Part shown: piece after piece, positions 1 to 13,069 of the stretch
Layout of the letters: every line of letters starts with the position of its first letter
Numbering within the stretch: the first letter of the stretch is position 1
Assembly (NCBI GenBank): GCA_025345505.1
Contig: JANVCC010000048.1
Span: forward strand, 3,268,640-3,332,639
Source: Todiramphus chloris collaris
Lineage: Eukaryota; Chordata; Aves; Coraciiformes; Alcedinidae
Length of the DNA stretch: 64,000 nt
Direction: 5' to 3'
Position numbers and translations under genes: made by a program
The notes under the pieces: generated by a model
What the model saw: only the letters and a program-made list of their open reading frames with translations
Database searches by the model: none
What the model was told of the DNA's origin: nothing

Positions 1-848
1 TGAACCAGCTTAGCTTTAAACTCATGAGTAATTCCTTTTGTTCTAATCGGACTTCTTACAGTCCAGATGAAAAAACATGTAAGTGGCTTGTTAGATCAAG
101 ACCTAAGCCAAGTTCTCTGAATATACGCAGTGAAAAGCCGTGGATACAAAAGTCACTTAAGTATTTATACAATCTCTCCTTAGAAATGCAAGGAAATACT
201 ATTTTATGATACTGCGATGTATCACGAGGACAAAGAATTTAGGATATAAAAGCACAATTCAACATGAAGAAAGATAATTTATGTACTTTTTAGAGAACCT
301 ATTTTCTATTCAATCAACTTGACTGAATAGGGGTGTAAAACATACTACACCAGAAGAGATAAGCCAGGACCTGCTCTGTTTCTGAGGTATCTTGAATTAC
401 ATCTATTCACAATGTCACTCTTACTGCATAATTAATGGGTTTTATTTAAAAAATCCATTAACGTTAGCTGATCACTGATTTACAGTTAACTTCACAAAGG
501 TGCAGGTAAAAATATAAATCTGAAATTCACTTTTCTGGTTTCTCTGTAATTGTAACATATGCAACAATGCATAAGTGCCCACTGCACATAAAACCAAACA
601 CTGACTCATCAAAGTGTTTCAATGCTGTACTGTACTGCCAGATTTTTATGGTAGGTAATCCTCTAATTTTTATTTTTCTAAGCAAAATAATTTATATATA
701 AATACAAAAGCATATATTTCTCATTTCTAGCGTGGGAAATAAGAACATAAACATTTTGACAGAAACAGAGCATGGAGTTTTAGGGTCTGGGGAGTTCATC
801 TGTTTTGATTAAAGATAACTTCAGTGCAAGACTTCATTATTCACGTAC
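1..848 (-). other. CCNY: CCNY intron downstream of exon D (partial)
   Basis: AT-rich unique-looking sequence with no exon. I looked for the next cyclin Y exon (DPDGRMLLDIFDE...) on the minus strand and did not find it, so it lies beyond position 1. No CR1 fragment is visible here. Confidence 0.7.
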
Positions 849-884
849 CTGTTTTTGATGTGGTAATATATTGCAAGAGCTACA
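849..884 (-). CDS. CCNY: CCNY coding exon D (about residues 122-134)
   Basis: A 36-nt exon with acceptor GGTTTTTCTTTACAG and donor GTACGT (plus 843-848). It completes the Cys codon begun in exon C and reads VALAIYYHIKN, with two bases of an Arg codon. Cyclin Y has CVALAIYYHIKNRD at this point, just before the cyclin box. The next exon (DPDGRM... in the family) is not present in 1-848, so the gene continues beyond the left edge. Part of this exon and its downstream intron exist as a diverged second copy about 2 kb upstream in the transcript (2851-2914). Confidence 0.96.
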
Positions 885-2850
885 CTGTAAAGAAAAACCA
901 CAGAGTTAATATCTCAGGACTGTCAAATATTATTTCTTGTCATATTAACATGCAAATTTAAAACCTAGCATAATGCATGACAAAAAGAATGCTCAGCAGC
1001 CTATTTTCTTCACTGTTAGGTACCAGGAAAACTGTGGTAAACTGACAGTTTTATAACATTTGTTCAGCACACTCCAAGTGCCTCCTTTTCTCTGGGAATG
1101 AAGTCCCTTACAAAAATACTCCTACTCCATACACCAAGTTGCACGGACCTCCCATTTAATGCCCTGCTCCACTGAAGTCAATGATAATACTCCTACTGAC
1201 TTCCAAGGCTGAAGACAAAGCATCACAGGCACTGGACAGTCTCTTTTATTATTTGCTAATGCTGCCAGGCTGACATGAAATGTTTTAATCACCACTGACT
1301 TATGACTTTATATTTAAATCCATTAACTTTTGGCAGTCTTTCTAGGTAGTTACTCACATGCCAGACTCAAATACCAGGCTCCTACAGTTTTATGGCATCG
1401 AGTTACTATTTTTTTTTAAACTCAGGAAAGGCAACTCCCTGAATATCTGATTGCATGGGGCATTTCCCACGTTCTCAACCACACACCACAGTTCCTCTGT
1501 TTACGTTCTGTGCACAGACAAAACTCACCCTTATATTCACAGAAAGCTAAGGTTTTAATCACGTCTACAACTAACTGATCTCATCCACATTTGAGACTGG
1601 AGGAAACTAAGGCACTGCTTCTCCTGGTTGTTCTCCAGTTTCCAACTCACGTCTCCATCTTTATCAAAGGCCACATGCTTTACTCATGACAGAGCTTTAT
1701 GGAAGGATAAAGGGGCACTGACGCTTGTTCCAGCAGCATAAAAATCCAGACAGAGCTAAAGGGGAAGGAGCAGGGAGTTTACCAGTTCTATTTGTTGACA
1801 ATTTATCCTGCCAGTGATTCACTGTACCATGCTTCTGTCTTACACTGATGCAAAACTCTCTCTCCTTTTCCATAAAAGGCCTTTTCAAAGAGTCAATTAG
1901 GAGCTCTGTAATTTCATTATTTACATGAAAACTGACAGACTGCATGTTGGGAAAACAGTATGCTGGGGCTACCCTTTGAGTAGAATTTTGGATTACTGCA
2001 GGTTTGGTTGTTGGGTTTTTGACTTTTTTTTTTTTTTAACAGCCATTTAGTGGAAAATAGTTTTTCCCAGCTGAAAGCAAATATATTTTACTAGCTATAT
2101 ATGAGCATTTTAGCATTTACCTGGCTGCATTAGAAGATCATAAGTGCTTTTTAAATTTGATTTTGTATATAAATACATATTTAAGGAATTAAGAGATACT
2201 GTGTACCACAAACATTTAAAGAACACAGTCCTCACTGAACACAAAAAGCACATTCATGAATGAATTTAATTTGGCTGAAAGCTAAAATTAATTAGTCCTA
2301 AAATTTAATTTTAAATGATGCCCCTAGGAACACACTTGCAGCTCCAGTTCACTTCATGAAAGCAGATGCAGGAATCTATGTGCAGTGCTCTGCTCGGTGA
2401 CCACACGGTTGCTTTTGTAACAAGATGTCAAACTGAGTTTAGAAAATATCTACTATTTAGAAGTCTGTATCAGAATCTGCAGCTCTTTCCGAGCTGTAAC
2501 GGGTTAACTGAGACCCAGGTTTCATTGTGCTCTTCACACACTGGATCAGCTACCAGCGTGCAGGAAAGATGCTCACAGAGCTTTCCATCACCCTGCCTTG
2601 GCCATGGATGCTGCAGATCTCCAGATGGGCTAATATTTTAAACACACCGGTGCGTAACGTGACTGAGAGGAAATAAATGAGCTGCCCAAAACGCCCCTCT
2701 CAGAGATTTACCTGTGTACAACAGCCATTTATTGGCAGAGACTGCCAGGGTGGGGTGAGAGAAATGAAGCTGTACCACAAAAAGCAATAATCCTGCCATC
2801 TCCCCACCTCTTGGTCTGTTAAACGCAGCTACACAGGACAGATTCTGATC

Positions 2851-2914
2851 AAAGTTAACTTCTGTACAAGACTTCATTATTCACATACCTGGTTCTGATG
2901 TGGCAATATACTGC
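2851..2914 (-). pseudogene. Duplicated, decayed copy of CCNY exon D with its donor
   Basis: This block aligns without gaps to 811-874 at an offset of exactly 2040 bp, with 56 of 64 bases identical by hand count. It covers the last 26 nt of exon D (copy 2889-2914), the donor (GTATGT here, GTACGT in the original) and 38 nt of intron. The copied coding part keeps the frame and reads AVYCHIRT where the original reads AIYYHIKN. The first 10 nt of the exon and the acceptor are not in the copy: upstream sequence on the minus strand is GGCCTCTGGTGAAGAG, with no pyrimidine tract. It is therefore most likely a non-functional exon relic. Use as an alternative exon cannot be excluded from sequence alone. 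Confidence 0.8.
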
Positions 2915-4210
2915 CTCTTCACCAGAGGCCCTATGTGATGGAGTCCAGTTTCTCACCCCAAACCCTTGGAGGTTCCAACCCTTCACCAGCAGCCTGTGCC
3001 CAGATTTCCCCCGCTCCGAGCCTGCCACATGCCCTCACCTCTCTGCAGCTCTGCCCTGCATTGGGCACCCCGAGTCCCTCCCAGACATCACCACCTTGCT
3101 TCCCTCTCCAGCTTGTCTTTCTGGCTCCTCTTTCACAAGGCTGCTGCTGGCCACTGAAGACACTTCTTGGCCGCTGAGGCCAACTGAACCCATCTCTTCT
3201 TTCCACGAGCAGTCTCAGTTCTGAGGCAAAAAGCTCCAAACCCACCCAAAATGCTGCACTTAGAAAAATCTGCATGCAAAGGATTTTAAAGCAGAAGAGT
3301 AGGAGAATCCAGGAAAAGTAAAGGTGTCAGTCTGACTGCAAATCCCTTCTCCACTCCCCTCTTTTTTCCTTAAACAGAAATATTAAGAACACGTTTTAGT
3401 GACCACTAACACTACAAACTCCTTTGGACGTGTTAGTCTGAGTATTTATGAGTTATCCCACGTAAGGATCTCTGGAGCACAGATTTGTCTTCATCATTTT
3501 GTTTTGCATTTGAAGGTGAACAACACAAGGGAGCATCAATCATAACAACCAAACGGCACAAAGTGCTGAACGTTTGTTCTCTCATTTTTCCCCCTTCCTG
3601 TACAAAATGTAAAGAACAATGCTCTATAAATATCAATTTCATTTCTCTCCAAGTGTAAAACGGCACCAGGGAAACCTGAAATGATCATCTGAGACATCAC
3701 CCAAGTGACAGCAAGCCCGTGAGTGCAGCACATACGCTTCCCACTGCTGTGTAATAAATGGCTAGTGCCCTTACACTCAATAAGGAAATTAATCTGGAGG
3801 CAATTAATTTCCATTCCAAACAGAAAGCCAAAAGGAAAGCTTAGCAAATGAGCGTTTTCTCGTGAACAGAAAAGAGCTCTTCAATTTCAGATAATTCCAA
3901 AATTCTGAATAAACAAGTCTTGAGGACTCATCCAAAGCAAGTACCCTGTTGAATGCTGAAGCACAAGGATTTCAGCTGCTAGAAATGGAGATCCTTAATT
4001 GCTGCTTTCTGTTGAGATATACAGCACTGGGAGATTGATTCTACACTGACCTAAAATTAGAGTAATACCCTTTGCTCATCCTATTCACTGCCTCTGGAAT
4101 GTGATTGGACTAAATAAATTTACTACTTCAAAACTTAAAGCTTTGGAAGCTTGCTTAGTAGTGTTTCAGAAATATGTATGCATAAATACGTATCTATAAT
4201 GAAGGTTCTA

Positions 4211-4354
<144 letters not shown>

Positions 4355-6941
4355 CTATGAGAAACATGCAAAAGAACAATGGCAATTATGTAATACCAAA
4401 AGCATTTTTCGGAGAAGATGTAAGAGTTTAGAGAGAACAAAAAGAAAAGTCTCTGTCTCTCACAATGACACACACAGTAATGTGATCATGTTTTGAAGCA
4501 GTTCATAAAGTTCAGAAATAATTACCAGTGCAAAAATCACAACAATCCCTGCCTGAGCCTTAACTAAGGCTTTCAAATCCCCATCTCCCCTCCCATCCCT
4601 CCTTCCCCAAAAACATGCAAAATAATTTGTGTAGAATTACTCAAATGCATACATATATTTGGAAAGCAAAGATGAACAAGACCTATGTTTCTGTCCTCAT
4701 TCCAAAAGAGTTAAGTGGAAGAGTGAAAAAAAAGTTTAACAATGAAGACTGTTTCAGAAACAGACAGAAAACCATACTTGGAGAAAAGAGAATTAAAAAA
4801 AACCAACAACCCACCGACCAAACCCTAACTGAATGAAGGAGGGGACAGAGGTCTTTACAGAGAAACTATGAAAACGTCTAAAAATTCACAGTGAAAAATT
4901 CAGAAAAAAAAATAATTCATCAATAGGTTGTTATTAGCCACAAAGAATATTGATCAAAGGATGTAAGAGAAAGTGGATAGGCAAACAAAAAAGAAATGTA
5001 TCTCTTAATAGAAAAAGTTTTCAACTGATTTCAGTCCTATGATTCTAAGGTTCTGCTTCTGCACTACCATAGGAAGACACTGGAAAGCTCAACCACAAAA
5101 TGACAACACTACTCATTACTGGAGAATTTTTGTTGAGAGGGCTTCTCCTTCACCTGCTTAGAGCAGCCAGCACTCCACCTGTCTACAGACAACAATTTCA
5201 TCACCTCAGGCCATAGCTGACACAGTCAGTGATGCTCTTTGATCGTATCCTTGCTCATTCCACCAACACTAGCAAACAGCTTGACCAAGAACCTGAGTCA
5301 GGAAAGTCACAACCAGTCAAATTACACGTTTAGCTTACAACAGAGTAAGCTTGAAATTCAGCTGGCACACTGGCATGGAAATTTTCATTTGCCTTACAAT
5401 GAATGTGAGCTCCAGCATTTCTGTGAAGAGACCAATGTCAATACCATTGGTGGAATCCACAGGCATTTACTAGCTCAGAGCGACCGAGTATCTAGGCTAC
5501 GGTCCTGTGACTCCTACCTCAGTACATATTCCCCTGCCTAATTTCCAAAACAGATACGACTCCGAATGCCAGCACTCCATCATCTCACTAACGTTTCATT
5601 CCCCATAGACAGCAGACTTCTCAGCAGCATTCATTAGACAGACAACAGATAGACTCCTGGTAAAACCTACAGGCATCTGAGTCATCTTTCTATTTTTTCC
5701 AGCCTATGAGTGAAAGAGCATTCAAAGGCTTCTGTTAATTGAAAAATACCATTTTCTGAAGCTTTTAAAATTGCAGAGACATTATGTTCAAATTAACTTA
5801 AAAGCTCACCAATGAATTCTATCAAGGTCCCTCACTTGACCAGTAAAGTTGTAGGCTGAATTGCTTTTCTTCAAAGTGAAGAATTTTACTGAGAAAATAA
5901 AAATTATTCCCTCAAATACTCTCCAGAAGTTTGGACAGATAATTCATAATACTTTGGAAGCTCACAACCCATCTACCTTCCAAGCTATTACATGATAAGC
6001 AAGGTAACAAACAGAAAATTTAGAAGCACTGGAAGCATTAATGCCATAAAATGTATTATCTAGCATCACTGTATACAGAAAGAATTACTAGGGGACTGGT
6101 GATTCATAGCTTTTATTCTACCACAGTTCAGTTCAAATCTCTGGATTAGTCTGTTGAGTACCTTCCAAAGGCACGATAAAGGCAAAGCAACTTCCAATCA
6201 GCTGAAAACGAGATTGTTGAGTGGTTGGAAAAATGGGAGAGGTATAGACATTTCAGCATCATTTACAAAACGGGTACATGGAATGTTCTAAATCTACATT
6301 TTAAGTGTCCAACATGTTTTAACGGCTTAGATGAAACTGAAGATAAATGGACTGGATTCATTCAAGGCAAGCACGAGTAAAAAACAAAACAAGTCCGTAG
6401 CAACACCACTATGAGATCTAAATTCTCTTATGTAAACACCACTCTAACATTTGATAGATGTCAATTAGAGCCACGCACTGTATTTCTGAAACTACCACCC
6501 CACAGAACTCTCCTCGGGTTTTCAGCCCACCTCACACTTCGTTAGGCTTAGAACTTTTCACACTTCAGAAAAATATGTGGTGTCTCATGCCTCGCAGCAT
6601 AACACCTTCATAACAGCTTGGCAGAAAGGAGTGCCTCTCCCAGTCTGAAGATGTGTAAACCTACTATCTTGGGTATATATACACATTTGTGCCATGTGAG
6701 TAACTAAATTATCGGTAGATCAACATTCCCAGCTTCTGCCTTCTACAGATTTGCTGCCTTTTCCAAATTACTGGGAAACACACTCAGTTTCATTTTCTAG
6801 CTTGACTAAGCAGAATGACACCTGAAGTCCCACAGTCCAGTAAATAGGCTGTTCAAAAACCTCCATAAAATGCTGCACAGGAACTTTAACCTTGCAAAGG
6901 ACAAAAGATGTTACTGAGCATCACCTCTGTATTCAGCACTG

Positions 6942-7434
6942 TCACAGAATCACAGAATGGTAGGGGTTGGAAGGGACCTCTGAATATCGAGTCCAACCCC
7001 CCTGCCAGAGCAGGGTCAAAATTAGGGCAGATCACTCAGAAATGCATCTAGAGAGCTCTTGAAAGTCTCCAGAGAAGGAGACTCCACAAACCCTCTGGGG
7101 AGTCTGTTCCAGTGCTCTGTAACCCTTACAGTAAAGAAGTTCTTCATGTTGAGGTGAAACTTCTGTGCTTGAGCTTGAATCCATTGTCCCTTGTGCTATC
7201 ACAAGGCACAAGTGAAAAGAGGTTGTCCCTGCCTCCTTGACACCCAGCCCTCATGTATCTATAGACATTAATTAGATCCCCTCTCAGTCTTCTCCTCTCC
7301 AGACTAAAATGCCCCAAGTCTCTCAGCCTTTGCTCGTAAGGCAGATGTTCCAGCCCCTTCATCACCCTTGTAGCCTCCACTGGACCATCTCAAGTAGATC
7401 TCTGCCCATCTTGAACTGCGGAGCCCGGAACTAG
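6942..7434 (-). mobile_element. CR1 LINE 3' fragment
   Basis: Starts with the CR1 terminal octamer-like repeats (TCACAGAATCACAGAATGG) and TTGGAAGGGACCTC, then runs through the conserved CR1 3' region to about 'GGAGCCCGGAACTAG'. The minus strand keeps a short frame at 7144-7380 resembling the CR1 ORF2 C-terminal part (RLRDLGHFSLERRRLRGDL, then a YRYM stretch). It is 5'-truncated, as is usual for LINEs, and in sense orientation to CCNY. Confidence 0.93.
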
Positions 7435-10400
7435 AGAAACCTCCTTCTGTGTACACCTCAACGGGATGAGTGCACACCTGGAATTGTACAGGAGCTCAAT
7501 GCCTTCACGTTTCCAATCCATCATGGCCAACCTCTAAAATCTTTCATTTAGACAAGGCAGAGAAGCTCTGTGTGAAAGGACTGAGAAAGTACACAGAGCC
7601 TTTGAAGAAATGAACCAAACCCTCTAACATTAATGGGATCCTCCTAGGGTTCTGCCCCACAGTTAAGGCTGATGTAGGGGGGGAAAGAAAGGATTAGTAA
7701 AGCTCCTTTTGTACAACTTACTATACAAACATGACAGTGAGCTTAGAGCACATGGAGCCTTGACAATCTCCGCTACTGCAAATACTTACAAATTAAAAGA
7801 ACCTCATTGATATGAAATGGGGTTCACTTTATATGTTCTTAAACTTGCAGCAGTAGTATTTTTGTACCCAAGCTGAAATTCAGTAAGTGTCATGCAGGCT
7901 TCTCAACTTCAGCAAGACTTCTGACTTCATCTCGCTTAAAATTCCAAAAAGGGAAAACATGGCAGGTAAAAACTACTTGGAAAACTATACTCTGATTACC
8001 CAGGGATCAGACCAAACTGGAAGGCTGAAGTAAGAGAAATTCCACAAAGCTCTGGTCTATTCAAATGCAGAATACTGAGCAAGAACTTTGATAACAGAAT
8101 CAAGGTATTTTCTCACTGAATTTGCAGCTGGCGTTAACTTGCAGAGGACTCTTTTATAAAAAAAGGAAAACAGCAAATAGGATTTATAGTTACCACATAT
8201 ACAACACCTCTCCACTCTGCTCAGCTGGCATGTTATGTTCTTTTTTTAACCACTGTACTTCAAGAAAGATGAAGTGGTTTCAGAGTCAGGAGGAGAGAGC
8301 AGCAAGATTAATCAGAGGTTTGAAAAAACCTGATTGAGAAAGAAAAATGGAAAGACTGGAGTTTTCTCCCAGAACAAAGCAACAATAATGGCCTTTAGTT
8401 GTGTTGAAGGAAGTTCCAAAGAAGACAACGTTGTTCTCCATGACCACTGTGGATGCAATAAGAAAAAGCAGGCTTATATCAAGCTAGGAAAATTAGAGAT
8501 TGGACATGAAACTGTGAGAGGAGGTGGTAGGGGAAAAAAAATGCTCAAACAATGCTTTTTCTAACAGCAGAGACAGCTTGAGTGCTTTGGGCAATGATGG
8601 AATCTCCATCACCAAAAGTGGTCAAGAAAAGGTAAACCAAACATATGCTAGGAATAGCTTAGACATGGGATTCTGCTCTTAGGCAAGAAACCACACTGAA
8701 CAACCTCTTGAGGTGAATTCTGAACCAATTTTCTATTATTTTTTTTCTTTCTTTTGGTGGAAATGATTTGTACATCTTTACTCCAGAAGCAGTTGTTATT
8801 TTTCTCATTTCAATCGAAGACACTCATTAAGAAATGCTGACATTATAAGTTCCAATGAATACATAATAGCTGATTTGTGGAATTTCTTTCTTTACAGGAA
8901 AAGATATGTAACAGAAAAAAACCAAGCTGCTTTTATAACTTGTTTTTACATGGACTACAGAACACGCTTTAAGAGTTCAAGATTCAATGCACTTTGATTA
9001 ATGCCAAGTGTTTCTAGCACTTAAAACCAGACATTTTTTCCTTCTTGCACAGCTACTACTAAGGAAAATCATTGCTTTATTTTTCTCCCAGCTTCATCTT
9101 GAAACTTTCCACCTTTCCAAATTGTATTTGTTTCAGGATGCTTGAACGATAGCATTTACTTGAAGTTTCCAAGAAATACATCTTATCAGAAAGAGAATGG
9201 CTTTGTCATTAAAACCATACGAGCTCTGTAGAACTGTTTCTATGTACCTGCTATGAAAGGGAGCAAAACAAATTCCTAATTCACGATGAGAACACACAAA
9301 AGCATGGATTTCTCTCAGCCTTCGTTCTATCGTCCCACTGAAATTAAACCTAAATTTGTGGGGAAAGAGGAAGCGTTACTATTTCTTTTGTTAAAAATCA
9401 TCATTTCAGGGTGTTTTCCAGTAGAAACATCTAACAGACCAAAGAGCACACTCAGAATTGACCAGAAGGGATACCAGCCAGCCCTGCCCTGGAAGCAGTT
9501 TAGCAACACTAGTATGGCACTCTGCCCTGATGATGCTCAGCAGGATTTGTTCGTTTGGGTGCAACGCTTCCCTAATGAAGCTATACAGCTTTTGTACCTG
9601 GAGCTGGCCTTCAGCCAGTCAGCTTCCAGCTTGGCAGAGGAGCTTCAGCCTTTTTCAGTGTTCTTTTTGCACTTGTCCATCAAAAGATAATTTGTGGCTT
9701 CTGTCTGAAATAATGATAGCACTGTCTCTTCTTCCCATCGAACCAGGTGTAAGTTGCTGCGTGGTTTTAAAAGGTACTATTAAATGGCATTTCCCCCCAT
9801 GGAAAAATTGAAGCCTGCTTGCGCTCGTCTGTGGAGACATGCCCATCAACTTCCAGGCTGGAGAGGCTGGCCAAAGTGCTAGCAGGCAAAATTGGCATGT
9901 AAAAGTACACATGAAGCCAAACTACAACAGCAAGCAAAAAAAAAAAACCACCAGGACTGCTTCTGGCTTGGAAAAAAAGGAGGTTCCTATCTCAGGGATC
10001 TTCTGTTGCTTCAGGACATGATTTAGTTCTAACAACATTTTTTTTTAACAGAAGAAACGTGACTTTACAGGTCAACAAAGTGCTTCCAAAATCAAGCAAG
10101 TCATGCAACACAACTCTGCGTGGCTCTGCAAAGCTCTTGCATTTATTTTCATCTTGCATAATTTGATACTACAGCACCGCTGTCTGCATTTAGGGGCTAG
10201 ATATGCATATAGACACCTCCACAAAAGCTATAGGAAACTGCACCATTATATGCTTACCTCTCTATTCCAGTATCTACAATAAAAAAAAAACCAAAACAAA
10301 AAATCCAGTCCAACCACTCTTAAGTAACACCCGTTGTAACTCATCGGTCTTTGACGTGGTTCAATCAGCTGATTAGTTTCACCAGTATTTGATAATGTTC

Positions 10401-11004
10401 AGAACTGATGCCTTGGACTAGATCTGTGTTTGCAAGCCTTTTGCTCTCAAAGCTTGCCCTTACTCACGTCAACTATGGAGAACTATGTGAGTATACCACT
10501 GAGCTCCTGGGGGCTCCTGGGAAACTCTTCTGTAGCACACAGGGGCCCTACTCAGCCACTGCTAAAGCACCCTGCTTTACAAACCTGAAAGATTAAATAG
10601 TTCTTTGAACACTAAAAGCAGCTCCAAGGCTTATATTTACATAGCATATAATTGCTAGTGTTGTGCAATTTGACCAGAGGGACTTTACTAGGCTCCCAGC
10701 ACAGCAAGAATTGTATAGCCACCTTGGTAAAGGACTCTCCTGCGTGCTCTCGTTCTACTGTAAAAGTTATCTTTTGTGCCTCCCCTCCAAAACTTTGCCA
10801 CTTCACATAACTCATTGACTTCAGGCTGATAGAAGTCAAATTCTTCACCCTAGAGGACAGGAAAAGAAGGGACTGAAAGATATTAGGAAAAAAAAAATTC
10901 AAACAGTGAATTTAGGTAAGCCACTAAAGAAAACCTGTTCATCCTAACTTACTGGAAGCCTGAAAAAGCATTTTAAGCAGCAACTGTTTGGAATGGCATC
11001 AGTG

Positions 11005-11068
11005 TAGGGAATCAGCTAGATAGGCCATATGGCCCGTCCCTTCTAGACCTGGTTTTTGTGATCTTGCA
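11005..11068 (+). mobile_element. Possible ancient CR1-like 3' end
   Basis: The pattern 'GCTAGATAGGCCATATGGCCCG', continuing 'TCCCTTCTAGACCTGG' and ending TTTTTGTGAT, resembles old amniote CR1 tails of the form ...CTAGATGACC..GGTCCCTTCTAG..., but it is short and diverged. Confidence 0.35.
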
Positions 11069-13022
11069 ATGGAGTGGAGCAAAGATCACATTAAGCAATC
11101 TCTACGAGAGCTTCAAGAGCACATGAGAAGCCTCTAATCTATCTTCCAGTTTATCTTGTTCCTCTCTTTGAGTAAGGAATGTTAATTAAAATATCGCAAA
11201 GAATTTGGATAGCAAATATAGACCTTTATAATGGCAAGCCTCAGGCAGTCCACTTAAAAACAACATTTCACATTTTATGTCATGCTTTGCTTTTTTCACA
11301 GATTAAACTGCATTTTGGACTGTGTTCTCCTTTCAGCATCTATCTTATTTACTCTTATAATCACGAGCTGAAAGTGTCTGATTACCAGTCACATGCCCAG
11401 CAGTTTTACAATAGGGAAGGAGAACAGCCTCTTCATACAATCTGACAAGAAAATTCGGGGGCTACACAGGAGCAAATACCACACATCACTTCAAGCATGC
11501 AAAAAGGCTCACAGAAATTGCTTGTGCCAGACCATGCACAGCAAAGGAACCCTCCGTTCTCTGCTAGTCCTCATCAGCATGACTGCCACTGGGAAGAAGC
11601 TTCCCCTGATGGGAATCACTGCAGGGTCACTTACAGGGACCAGGGTTCTGGCATGACAGGAACTTCTCTCCAGGATGCTGAAAAATGTTTGGTCTGTACA
11701 CAGATGTTTGTTTTTCACTTGGTATGATAAAAACCATATTTGTCTGCTGGTATCTGAACAACCAGTTGCCAGGGAGCAGACATCGAAGTCATGTCCAGAT
11801 TCCTACACAAAATTATGCTGGAAAGAAGCTGTTGCTCTAAGTCTGATGAAAGATCTCCAGAATACTGAAAAAAAAAAAAATGCAGAAGAGAGATATTGCT
11901 TCCCCTTATCTTCCTTCCCTTTTCCTTCCTTCAGAAATATTCCAATATGCAAAAAATGTCCCTTATTTTCACTAGATATTACTGCTCAAACACAGTTTCA
12001 GCTCTAAGAGTGTATCTTGTCAAAAAGAAAGTCCTTCCATAAACAGAGCCTTTTTAATCTGGTCTGAATGGGAAAATTTTGAGAAAAAACTTGATGGAGA
12101 AAACAACTTCTCCCTCCCCTGACCTGCCCTTTTCCCCTGACAAAAAATAATAAGAGGTAACCCAGCACAAAGAACTAGCTATTGCAAACAATAAAGAAAA
12201 AAATAAAATAAAAATCACTCTTTCTGCACCCATCCCCCCCAAAAACCCCATAAAACATGTCTTCCTGTTGGCTTTCCTTGCACAGGCAGAGCTACTGATG
12301 CAATCTCTCCACTCTGAGAAAGGAAACGCCTCTATCTCAGTCTGCATCTTTATCCCCCTACAGCAGCTTGACTAAGCAGATTAAAAGAACAGACAAGTGC
12401 CCACTGAAAAGGCACGAAAGCCATAACAAAAAGCAACTGCCAGTTGAACAGGAAAGGGAAGTAGAGCCTATTGCAACTGCTTAGCAATTAAACGAGGCCG
12501 GAAGAAAGTCAACGCACCGGGTACGTTGGAGTGGGTAGGTTCCAGCATCCACAAGGATGCAAAGGATCCAGCACCATCCCCAACCTGTCACCTGTCTCCT
12601 TGGACATTACGGGAAGACTGAGAGATGACAGCTTCTTCATAGCACCCTCTCACCCCCACTTTTAACCCCCTTCCCCACCCCAGAAACAGAACAGCTGCTA
12701 CTGAGAAGGTGAACCTGAAACATGGCAACTGCCAGCCCTTGACAGAGCCCAGCCAAGCCAAGAGGAATCCACTCTTTGTATCTGGGGATTAAGTTATCTG
12801 AAACTCTTCAGCCAATTAAAGAGTCTACAAAGAAAAGCAAACAAGAAGGGGAAACGACAACGCTGTGATCATACTGAGAAGCTGTGTTTTTAGAGGAAGA
12901 CTCCTTATTAAATTAATATTTTTCACAGGTGAGATTTTTGTAGCTGTATTTGTATAAAACTACTACTCTCATCTGTTACTACACAGAACCAGACAAGCAG
13001 TTAAAGAAAAAGCACAACTTTT

Positions 13023-13069
13023 CTTCGTACTTCTCTTGCTGGCCACTTCTCTTTGTACTTCTCTTGCTG
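13023..13069. repeat. 28-bp tandem duplication
   Basis: The 15-mer GTACTTCTCTTGCTG occurs at 13027-13041 and 13055-13069, within two roughly 28-bp units that share most other bases. Confidence 0.7.

Noticed and set aside
2931..3275. Overlapping 80-114-aa frames on both strands in a GC-richer patch
   Set aside because: Open in several frames at once because of base composition (few AT-rich stops). No family match.
9286..9690. 134-aa plus-strand open frame
   Set aside because: Antisense to CCNY, no recognisable domain, no exon signals; treated as chance.
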